A stretch of 64,000 nucleotides of DNA, from assembly GCF_030035675.1 (NCBI RefSeq), contig NC_084497.1, forward strand, positions 26,526,455 to 26,590,454. The letters run 5' to 3'. Made by a program: the position numbers and the translations under genes. This document shows, in pieces, positions 31,985 to 42,500 of the stretch. Position 1 is the first letter of the stretch. Each line of letters starts with the position of its first letter. The notes under the pieces are model-generated. The model did no database searches. It was not told the DNA's origin and saw only the letters and a list, made by a program, of their open reading frames with translations. The stretch is from Rhineura floridana. Its lineage: Eukaryota > Chordata > Lepidosauria > Squamata > Rhineuridae.

Positions 31985-32320
31985 AGCCAGATCAACTGGA
32001 CTGTTAATGCTGTGAACCCCTCCATCGCACACCCATGGTTGCATATATGTGCAAATAAAACCATATATCTTAGAGATATCACAATCTCCGCTGACTTTCT
32101 TTTCAAGGAAATCAAATCCTAGGCAAGTGCAGGAACCCCTGAATGTCCTGCACCACTCGGAGATTGGGTGTGCGTGCAACAGCATATTTAAAGATTGGAG
32201 TGAGGCAAGCTGTTGCTTCTCAACAGAAGTCCCCTCAAATGTTGCATTTTCTCCCCCCCAAAATGGCTGCTGCTGGTAAACACAAACACGCACGCCTTTT
32301 AACATCACTGGAAAATGTTC
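31985..32320 (+). repeat. Left copy of a diverged direct repeat (LTR-like?)
   Basis: GTTAATGCTGTGAACCCCTC, TGTGCAAATAAAACCATATA, AAGGAAATCAAATCCTAGGC and GGGTGTGCGTGCAAC recur in the same order at 33190-33830. The AATAAA-plus-tail layout is LTR-like, but ends and target duplication are not resolved. Confidence 0.5.
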
Positions 32321-32374
32321 CAGCTAGAACTTTTGACCCAGCGTTAATGCAGAGCGTTTGGCTTCACCATCAAG

Positions 32375-32440
32375 CCAGAGAGCTTCGGCTATGGGGCGGT
32401 CTATAAGTTTAATGAAATAAATAATGAAATAAATAAGCCA
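32375..32440 (+). mobile_element. LINE 3' tail fragment
   Basis: GAGAGCTTCGGCTATGGGGC then TTTAATGAAATAAATAATG. Confidence 0.65.
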
Positions 32441-33189
32441 TGACTTCTCTGCAAGCCCTTAGATGTGGCATCCAGTGGGTCTTGAAGGATGCTGGGTCAT
32501 TTTGGAGAAAGCTCCTTGAAATGGATGAACAAAGTTGGGTTTGGGCTTTGATCTTCATTTCACACACCCCTCCCCCGTTTGCAGGCAAATGGTGTTGGTA
32601 TTTATGGCAGCCTTTCTGGAGACCTTCTGCAGAGTGGCAGGAGAGAGGATGTAGACAAGTCTCTCCCGCCCAATCCTCCCTGTTCACCTTCCTATTGAAG
32701 GCAAAGCTAAGCTGGTTTTCCACAGTCGAAGAATAATACTCTGTTCCATTTTTGCAAATCTGCCCGGCAAACAGTTAATAAAATCGTTACCTACTGGTTA
32801 TTGTAGTACTAGTCTCAATCTGTTGCTTTGGGGCGCAGTAAGCAGGGATGTGACTCAGCCTTATGAGGAATGCTGCCGCACGCATTGGCCATACCCCCAC
32901 TGATTCTGACAGTAGATGGGGGCCTCTTCTCATACTGGCTGAAGACATGGCTAATGGGATGATGCACAGCCATTTGGCACATCCATAGTGGGAGGATGGT
33001 GCCTGCATGACCCTCTTGCACATTAATTGAATGGGTGAGGTGGTTTTGGCTGAATCCCTTATTTGCTGAAGGCTGAAGCCATGTCAGTGTAGAAGTAGGA
33101 GTATCTTACCACTAAGTTCTCCTGAAGCTGGATCAGTGCCACTGTAGAAAACAAACCTAATAGGGCAGGCAAGATCTGTTGGGCGTGTT

Positions 33190-33830
33190 AATGCTGTGAG
33201 CCGTTCCATCTTTTGCTCAGGTTGTATATATGGCTAAATAAAACCAGATATCCAGAAGACACCACTGTCTCCAGCAGGGATGGATCTGCCAGTTTTGGTT
33301 CTCCGATTCTCATTCCCCAGTCTTAAATTCACTTCTCCACTTTTCTGCTGCAATTTGCTATTTTGTTTTAATCCTCCTGAAAATTCTTCAGCAGTGTAGT
33401 GCAGTTTTCTCCTAACAAGCGCATTTTTGTAGGCAGGTTTAGCCAAGGTACGAGTAATTTTTCCAAATGCACTTTTGCATTTTCACTCATGTATTCATTT
33501 TTAGACACACTGTCCCCCTTATACGCATTGCTGCAAACATTGGTTGGAGAACTGAAACGCAAAATTTGGGTAAGTGTTAATTTTGGTTGTGTTCCGGTTC
33601 ACATACTATTTTGGAAAGTGTGAATTTGATCAATTTGCCTTTAAGTGTAAACTGAATTGAATTTCTCTCCCCCGCCATGACCTTTATTCCAAGGAAACCA
33701 AACCTTGGGTAAGCACTGTAACCCCTGATACTCTCACCATGTGGAAATTGGGGTGCACACAAAAGAAAAGATGTGCCCAGAATCAATGGGTTTTAGCATC
33801 ACTTTACAGCAAAATGTGACAGGCGTAAGA
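33190..33830 (+). repeat. Right copy of the direct repeat, interrupted
   Basis: GTTAATGCTGTGAGCCGTTC, GGCTAAATAAAACCAGATAT, then an AT-rich element (33274-33685), then AAGGAAACCAAACCTTGGGT and GGGGTGCACACAAA. About 1.2 kb from the left copy. Confidence 0.5.
33274..33685 (+). repeat. AT-rich TAGGGATGG-family element inside a duplicated repeat
   Basis: AGGGATGGATCTGCCAGTTT...AACTGAATTGAATTTCTCTC, complete; it interrupts the right-hand copy of the direct repeat described at 33190-33830. Confidence 0.65.
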
Positions 33831-33871
33831 AAACGGTTCACCATATGAAAGCCGAGACAGGTTGCAACCGT

Positions 33872-34477
33872 TCACAACAAAGTTGTCATGACAATGCAAG
33901 CTGCTGAGATTACGCCGCAGCATACCGAGTCAGTTGCGCTAGATCTTTCTTTTGGGGAGAAGGATATGGAAAGGGACAATGCCCACCGCACCTTGCTCCT
34001 GCGCAGTCCCTCCAGCTCATTGGACTTGCATGGGAAGAAATTCCCCCCTCCCAAAGAAACAAGGCAGGTAGAACTGCCAAGCAGATTTGCACATCTCCGA
34101 CATATCCATCCCTCTAATAGCAAACTCAGTTGCTGGGTGCCGACAGGATTATTAGTCCCAAACATGGTCAGTGAGAAGGTTAGCAGCATGCTTGCAAAGA
34201 CCTCATAATAATAAAAAACCCTTAGGGGCGATAAGACCAAAGGAAGGCATCCCCCACAAGGACTGAGCGTGCCCAGTGGCCACTGAGTGTCTGTTGTGTG
34301 GTGGTAAACTGAGATGAAAAGAAACTGAGTATCCTGGAAGAGGATTTGCTGTGGGGCAGGCCCCATGCACTTGGTGTAAACTCCAAACCATAACATTGTA
34401 TTGCAGGTCCCACTTGTATTTTTGATTATCCAGTGCTGGGGCCAAACAAATATCAGAAAAAAGGCTGCTGATTTCAT
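33872..34477 (-). other. Unexplained open frames on both strands
   Basis: The minus strand is open for 201 codons and the plus strand for 106 (33888-34208, including DLSFGEKDMERDNAHRTLLL). Neither translation shows a recognisable domain; the plus-strand one is hydrophilic. It lies between the direct repeat and the end of MMEL1. Confidence 0.3.
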
Positions 34478-34679
34478 GCTTATAATCCTTCAGAGGTACT
34501 TGGTTGGCCCATAATGGAAACAGAATACTGGATGTTTAGGAATGCAGTGGAGTTCTGCTCATATCTCTAGGAATGAATGGACCTTGGTTCTAGTCATTAA
34601 CACCAATGGGTTTACTCTGGGTTGGATTAACATTGGATGCACCTCGTAGCCTGGAGTAGATAAGGGGGGGGTAGGATAC

Positions 34680-34890
34680 CTGTCTACAGGGAAAGGCTGC
34701 AGCTCAATGCTAGAGGATCTACTTTGTATGCAGAAAGTCTCAAGTTCAGTCCCTGCCATCTCCAGGTAGGGCTGGAAGAGAACCCTGCCAGAAACCTTGG
34801 TGAGGTGCTGCTGGCTGGTGTAGACAGTACTGAGCTCAGTGGACCAATGATCTGATGCAGCAGAAGGCAGCTTCCTGTGGTCAAATATGT
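34680..34890 (+). mobile_element. tRNA-Ala-like SINE
   Basis: GGCTGCAGCTCAATGCTAGA head, then GTGTAGACAGTACTGAGCTC and a 3' end AAGGCAGCTTCCTGTGG; intergenic. Confidence 0.72.
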
Positions 34891-34944
34891 GAAGGGTTGT
34901 TTCAGAGAAGGTGGAGCAGAGGTGATCTCTGTTGCTCCATGGAG

Positions 34945-35205
34945 AGAGAACCAATGGGTAGAAACTGCAGGGAAGCAGATTCTAGCTAAACATTAAGAGC
35001 AACATCCTAACAGAGCTGTCCAAGAGTCTAACAAACTGCCTCAGGGAATGCTGGGCCCTCCTTCGCTGGAGGTATTTAAGCAGAGGCTGTACAGCCATCT
35101 GTCAGGGATGCCGTAGTTGCACCCTGCGTTGCAGATCCTGCATTGATCAAGGGTGTGGACTGGATGGCCTCCAAGGACTTCCTATAATTCTATGACTATA
35201 TGTGC
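34945..35205 (+). mobile_element. CR1 LINE 3' end
   Basis: CAGATTCTAGCTAAACATTA...GGACTGGATGGCCTCCAAGG, ending TATAATTCTATGA. Confidence 0.75.
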
Positions 35206-35414
35206 TCATCTGTTCCTAGTGGGGTCAATGTTCCTAAACTATGCTGGCATGTGTTAAGAGTTAGGAACACTGTAGATAGTTTTTTTTAAAACAACAACAA
35301 CTTGTTTTGTAGTTCTCAGTTGTATCATTAATGGTTTTATAGATCTACCTTTTACAGGTGTTCCGGGTTTTTCTATGCTATTTATATATCCCTAATTATG
35401 TTAATAAAGCTACC

Positions 35415-35490
35415 TCATATTACCTGGGCTCCTGCTGGGAGGAAGGGCAGGATATAAATCAAATAATAAATAAATAAATAAATAAAAATG
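35415..35490 (+). mobile_element. LINE 3' tail
   Basis: CTGGGCTCCTGCTGGGAGGA, AGGGCAGGATATAAATC, (AAAT)n. Confidence 0.65.
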
Positions 35491-35971
35491 TTTACTGGTA
35501 TGTGATCTTTTGGGCAAGCCTTGTTATTAAATCCAGCATCTTGGCCATCTTTGGCTAACTGCTACTGAGCAAGCTGTCTGCTTCTTTGGTCTCCCAGGGT
35601 TGTCCATTTAATTTAAGGTTTGGCGGACAGAAGGAGTGGTGGCAGCGTCCTACCTTGCAGGGTTGTTTTTGCCCCTGATATATTGGCAACTGCTGTGTGC
35701 CTTACAAGAGCTGATTCTCAGGTGTTTGAGACCTAGCACTCTTGGCATGGGAAAAGAAAAAGCAGCATGAATTAGCTTTGGACTGAAACGAGATTGTGCA
35801 GCTGAGCTGGAAGGGACTGGTGGCTTGATCCTATCATTCGACTATACTGAACTCACCAGCACAACAGAGAAGGCTCTTGGAAGGCTTTGCAAAACTTGCA
35901 AAAGGCATAAGATATACTAAAATTAATGCTTCTTGCTGGAAAAAAACCTGTCTTGTTTTTAAGCAGCTAAT

Positions 35972-36136
35972 CTTATTATTATTAATTACATTTATAACCC
36001 GCCTTTCTTTTTTCATGAATCCCAAGGCGGCTTACATATGGTTCCCAAGCAGTCTCCCATCCAGGCACTGACCAGATCTGACCCTGCTTAGCTTCGGCAG
36101 GTAGCTGGCCTCAAGTGCCTTCAGACAGTAGCCTAG
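35972..36136 (-). mobile_element. 5S-derived SINE with L2/CR1-like LINE tail
   Basis: The minus strand shows GAAGCTAAGCAGGGTCAGAT and GCCTGGATGGGAGACTG, a diverged 5S head, fused to TAAGCCGCCTTGGGATTCAT and a TAATAATAATAA tail. The tail is unlike the BovB-like tail of the 7711 copy. Located just past the MMEL1 stop. Confidence 0.75.
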
Positions 36137-36461
36137 GACCTGATGTATCTTACACCCTGATGTATCTTAATAACAGTCGACGTCTTTAGAAACAGTCTTT
36201 TTGCTTTCTTTCCTGAAGCAACACAGGTGGCATTTTTTTTAAAAAATACTAGTTCTTAGGTACAGTTGAATCACCAAAATCACCACTGTGGCTTGACCCA
36301 CCATTGTGGCAATAGCTGCACCATAAACCATGGCTGTGACCAAAACTGGGTGGGTGGAGAGGAGGAACACAATTAACCACCAGGCACTTCATTGGCAAAA
36401 CCCAAACAAGTTCAGTGTTTTGGACTGCGGAGGTCTGACTATGAAGCGGAAGTCCTTTTGG

Positions 36462-36561
36462 CTACCAGATCCTGCATTTCTCGACGGGGTGCATGATGGT
36501 GCCCTTTTTGCAGTGGAACGCTTCGGAAAAGGCGTCAAAGTTTTGCAACGAGCCCATCACC
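36462..36561 (-). CDS. MMEL1: MMEL1 last exon
   Basis: 100 bp coding. It encodes [20 protein letters not shown] and [12 protein letters not shown], then TAG. The C-terminal CRxW is invariant in the family. No clear polyadenylation signal was picked out in the 3' flank, which runs into a 5S-derived SINE at about 36136. Confidence 0.96.
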
Positions 36562-39500
36562 CTGGAGGGAGGGGGGAGAAATAAGAGTGAAAGCAGCTGA
36601 TGATTGGAAAGTTGGTTCAGTTGAGAGCGACAATTTTGCCATTGATCGATCTGTTGCTTAGGGCCTTAACTACATGTGTGAATTATGTGGTCAGCCATCA
36701 ACACTGTGAATTTTTAAAAATTACAGACCGGGTGAGTTAGGGGGGATTGTCATCTCTTCCACAGTGCATGGGAAGGGAGGTTGCCTCCCCTCCCCAGTTG
36801 CAATGTTGGTGAAAATTCCTCCTGGTGCAGTGAACAAAGCTCCCATTGGGAAACCTTCCTCAAATGCTAATTGCTAGAGTGAGAGGAAGGATTTTCACTA
36901 CAATTGCACCTGGGGAGAGAAGTCTTAAACTTCTCACACACTGTGTTTCTGAGGACAACAAGCCCTTGCAACATGACGGCATTGGTGTCATGTGTGTTTA
37001 GGGCTGTAGCTTAGCCTGGTAGCAAAGAGAGGCAAATGTTTGCTCTTGAGCTGTGTGAAGCAATCACTCTGTCCCTCTGCAAAGTCAGTTTCCTGAGGTT
37101 GCAGGGAGATGAATGGAGGTCATTTGATTCAAAGCACAGGATTTGCAGAAACTTAAATCATGCCAGATTAAGAAGCCCTGACACTCCCTCCCCCATTTAC
37201 GTGGACAGCCTGGGCCCCCAGAAACATTGGGGTCAACCAAGAAGTGATGCTAACCACATCACTTCCTGTTGGATCTTTTTTGTTTTTAAATTGCTAATAC
37301 TAGCCACGTGGGATATTTTTGTCAGGATTGTGGCATATAAGCAGGGGGTTAACTTTTTCCTTCCCTACCATTGTCCAGTTGACAAATTCTGCCCTCCAAT
37401 GTCCAATACAAGTTCCAGGAGACTTAATGCTGGAGTCTTCAAAAAACTTCCTTGCTGTTGGCTAAGTGCACTCTGGCTGTAATGGATTGAAATGAGCCTT
37501 CTCTAGCCATTGGCTCAGCTGCTAGGGTGCTATGGAATCTTTACGAACATTCCAATTGTTGGGTGTGTCTGTTAAAGAACCATGGTAAAGCACAAGGCCT
37601 AGGGATAGATAGAACTGTTGGTGAGAAGGGGGTGCAGAGAACAAAAAAAAATAGAACTGCTGCAACAGTAATGAACTGGTCCAATAGATCAGGAGATGGG
37701 GGAGGAGTGCATGTAGGATGAGTGAGGGGCTCACAAGGGCTTTACCTGTACTTCAATGGACTGTGGACATCAGTTTTAATAGACTGGCTGGCATACTCTG
37801 GCCTATAGGAACCGCACCAGACCTGGGAGACAGACAACACATTGAGGGCAACCGAGTCCAGAACAACCTCTTAGCAGCACCCAGATATACCCATTCAAAA
37901 ATCTACATTGACCCCAAAGCTTCAGACAACTGGATTTAAGCCCTGTATAGGGGCAAAAAACAGAAACCCACAAACGCCTTGAAGCAGCTTATGAGAATAA
38001 CCTCCCCATTCTCCGCTGCGTTCCTTTCAGTGTTTTAGCCCTGTAGCAAGAGGTCCAAATGGTAATCCTGACCGATTCTTTTGATGGTAGGCAGTGGGAT
38101 GGTGGAGCAGAAATATATACCATAGCAGGTATCAAATGTTTGTCCTACTAAGAGCAGACCCACTACAAATAGCGGGGATGTGTAACTTAGGCTCATTAAC
38201 TTCAATAGGCTGCTCTGAGTAGGATTTGGTTGGATACAACCCTGTACATTTAAAGCACACGGCTTTCCCCCAATCCTGGGAACTGTAGTTTACCCCTCAG
38301 AGTTACACTTCCCAGCACCCTTAACCAACTACAGTTCCCAGGATTCTTTGGGGGGAAGCCATGTGCTTTAAACGTATGGTGTGGATGTGACTACAGAGCA
38401 GCAGGATAATTGATGCTAGCCGCATACCTCCAGCTATAACCATCTCATGCAATTCCTCCCTTCCCTCTGAAGTTATAGGCTGCAGGATGTGCGAGTAGCT
38501 TCATTGGAGGTGGAAGATCAGCTGGTGGCTGGGCAAAGCTGGAAAGGAGCAGCGGTGGAACAGTTGTCTGCATGGCAGTTATGTGTCAGTCATGGAGGGT
38601 TGCACTCATGCAAATAGACATGAGGAGAGCACAATGGCTGCCAATGCCACAAAGACTTTGGAAGTCTGCATATGCAAGCATATTTGTGGTGGTCCCCCCC
38701 CCCTTCTCCCTCCGTATTTTGAGGGATTTATTTCAGGAAGAAGGTGCCAGGTAGACCAAATTGAGGGCATTAAATCCCATCCATGCTGAGATTTTGGACT
38801 ATACTTCTCCTACAACAAGATAGTTAAAGCAGCTCAGAAGGAAAAAGCAGACCTTCCAGAGAAGCAAATGTGGCACAATATACAAAAGAGACCGTCCCCC
38901 TCCATAAAGTTTCCCCTTCCCCACAATCAACAACCTGTGCAAAATTGAGGAAGAAGAGTTGGTTGTGGGTTAGATCTAGCCCAGGTAACCTTGATTCCTT
39001 TCCTTCTTTCCCCACCCATTTTAAATAGGCCTGCAAAAAAGGGGGAAAAAGAGTTTTATGCACGCTTTCCACAGATGTACACATTTTCATGGTTTGAGAA
39101 CAGCTCTGCAAAATTCAGAAAAGTCCAAGTTCCAAAGCAGAACTGTTTTCCAAGAGTGGTTTATCAATCAGTCCCTCCCTTCCCAAGAAACTCTGGGAAT
39201 TGTAGCTCTGTGAGGGGGACAGGGGTCTCCTAATAGCTCTCGGCACCCTCAATGAACTACAGTTCCCAGGATTCTTGGGGGGAAGCCATGACTATTTAAA
39301 GTGATATAACAGTGCTTGAATTGTATAGCACAAATGGGGCCACAGCATAATAATTCAGAAACAGAAAATACAGTATTACGACAGAAAATGAAAAAAGAAA
39401 AGAAAAAAACAAACAGAAATTTTACACAACAAGCTAGGTGGAGTACTTTTTTCCAGCCTCCAGTTTCCATAATTGAACATGGAAAATTCCAAAACATCTT

Positions 39501-42500
39501 AAGGAAAATGCACACAAGTAAATGTAAAATCACCTTGTAGGCCTGACGGACGCCTCCATTATCAGCAATGTTTTCTCCTAGTGTGTTGATTCCACTGACC
39601 TTTGACAACAAATTCTCGTTAGTCCCGCAGATAGTCATAAGAACATAAGAAGAGCCTGCTGGATCAGGGCAATGGCCCATCTAGTCCAGAGTTCTGTTCT
39701 CACAGTGGCCAACCAGGTGCCTCAATTGGAAGCCCGCAAGCAGGACCTGAGCACAGGAGCACTCTCCCCGCCTGCAGTTTCCAGGAACTGGTATTCAGAG
39801 GCATCCTGCCTCCGACAGTGGAGGGAGAACATAGCTGTTGTGAGTAGAAGCCTTTGATACCCAGACCACCATGGATTTGTCTAATCCTCCTTGAAAGCTC
39901 TCCAAGTTGAGTTGAGTTCTACAAGGGGCAATAATGAGACTAAGGAGGAAGGAAGTGAATGGGAGCACCACCCCCTGGACTGGTTGTAAATAGGAAAGTG
40001 GGCAGCAGGGGCTGAGGGCAGACTGAAATTTGTGGGGCAGTGCCCCATTTACCCTGATCGACCATCCTCCACTGCTTCTCAGCAGTTTACAAAGTACAGA
40101 AGTCAGTTGTATATGCATAATTTTAAAAATCCCATTAAAACATTAAAATACATGCATGCATAATTAAACCAGGCAAGGATCCTAGTCTTTATGCTCAGCA
40201 CCTGGGACAGCTCCTGAGCTTTCTCAGGGCCCACTGGTGCCAGGGGACATTGGGGCTAGTGGGACATTGCCCTGCCAACCTCTGTCTACCCTCTGCCAGC
40301 CCACACCTGCCTGCCTTCTGATTTACAACCAGTCCAGAAGGTGGTCCTGGCTGTCAGTTTCCCCCTCTTTAGTCTCACTGTTGCCCTTGTAGAACTCAGC
40401 AGAACAGAGGATGGGGACAAAACTAGAATTCGTTGGCTCTGTTTGTCATTGGCTCTGGCTCCACCTACTGTTGGGCTGCCTGCCTTCTGCCCCACCAACC
40501 TCAGTGGACGCCAACCAGCATGGCACTGGAGTGGTTGTAAGGAAGAAGATAGGCAGGTGGGGGCTAGCTGAGGGCAGGCTAAGGTTGGTGAGGCAGTGCC
40601 CCGTTCACCCTCTTGGGCCAGCCTCCATCGGTGCAGATCTTTGGGCTTGCAGAGGTTCAACTTGCTATTTGGGGGAAAAAAGTGGTTGTGAGAAATTAGA
40701 CCAAATCCTTTCCCTCTACAGATAGCCCCGACTCACATTTTGTCCCCCTGCCAGGTCCCACGTATAGTTTCCATACTGGTAGATCATGCAGCGGGACTGT
40801 TCCTTGAAATGCGTTGCGGAGAAGTTGCTCCACCAGTCGAACATGTTGCCATCTTTGTCAAAGTTCCTGCCTGGTTGGGAGGTGGGGGGGGAGAAAAGAT
40901 AAATAAGCATCACAGGAGGGATCGTCTTCCTGATGTAGAGGTCCGAGGCCAGGAATGGGAGGCTGTTGGAGGGCACATGTCAGGGGTGAATTGTGAGTGG
41001 GGACTGAAGACAGTGGTAAGCAAGGGCCACCCCCTTTGTATTTAGAAATTTAGAAAGATGTATACAAACCACTAAAATCACAAAGTGGAGTACACAATAA
41101 AATGATCAAGAGCAGTAAAGGCTGGTGGCTCTAATATCAGCGGGCAGTGAATCTGCTCCCTGTTTTAGTCCAAACTTTCAGGGAGCTGTCCAAGGTGCTC
41201 AACACCTTGGACAGCTCCTTGAAAGTTCGGACTAAAACAGGGAGCGGATTCACTGCCCCACTGACATCGGAGCCACCAGCCTCCAGTGATAGAGAGAACT
41301 CAGCAGAAAGCCACACCGTTGTTGAAAAACAAAACAAGTACTCATAAGGTACTTATTAATAAAACACGTAACGTCAGCACAACTTTTAAAAAAGATAGAT
41401 AACAAAACATTTAGTCTGGATAGGTTTGCCAAACTAAAAAGTTTTCTGCAGGCATCTCAAACAACTTGCCTATGGTTCTCTCTCTCTAACATCCCCTTCT
41501 CTCTCTCTCTTTCTGACACCCTTCGGAGTCACTTGGAGCTGCCCTTCTCCACCAACCTTTGACCAGCCTTGCCTTTCTCCTTTCTCTGTGGGAGCCAGCA
41601 TCAGACCTGAACACAACAGTAGGGCTGGGAATGTTCCCCTGTCGGAAATCCTGGAGATGTGCTGCCACTCAGTGTAGGCAATACTGAATTAGATGGGCCA
41701 TTGGTCTGACTTGGTACATAAGGTGGCTCCCTATGTAGCCCTGAGAGAAAGGGGATCTCGCTCAAGCAGCTCGTCTGTCTCTCCTTACCGTTATCATCAA
41801 ACCCATGTGTGATTTCATGTCCTATCACCATCCCAATCCCTCCAAAGTTGAGGGCCTGTGGCTGGTGCTTGCTGAAGAAGGGGGGCTGCAGGATCCCAGC
41901 TGGGAACACTACAGAAAATAGGAAAAAAGAAACACATCTGTGATTGAAGATCAGCTAACTTTTAGCCCTGGAGGCTCAAGGGAATCATTGCAAGCTTCCC
42001 CCACCCCACCCGTGGTATTCAGTGTGATATATCTTGAGGAGGACTTAGGAATAGCTTCACAAAACATGTAATGAAGTAGAAGATTGCTTACTGAAAGAGA
42101 GCAGGGAATCTGTGAGATTTATAGCCAGCTATGGACAAAACCCTCTTCTTGTTTCATACAGGAAATAAATAAAGGGTGGACAACGCCATGAAGGTACAAC
42201 CAGGAATGGGCAGATCTGTCATTTTCTGCTCCCCCATTTCTGCAAGAGTTTGTCATTTGATTATTGTGGTGATTTTAAACAATCATTTTTGTGCCCATTT
42301 CTCCTAGTAGACACATTTTTGCAAGCAATTTTTCCAAATAATGTGAATGTTTGTGTGTTATTTTAACTAAAATATGCATGTTTAGGTACACTCTCCTCTA
42401 ATGTATGTATTTATATATCAGTTATTTGGCTGGAGAACTGCATCACAATATTTGGAAAGGAGGAAATTTCAGAAGGATACCAGAGTTTCATTTTGCATAT

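Noticed and set aside
36562-38934. Apparent loss of the MMEL1 exon with the catalytic histidine
   Set aside because: A closer minus-strand reading found it at 37746-37822 with proper splice sites and phases.
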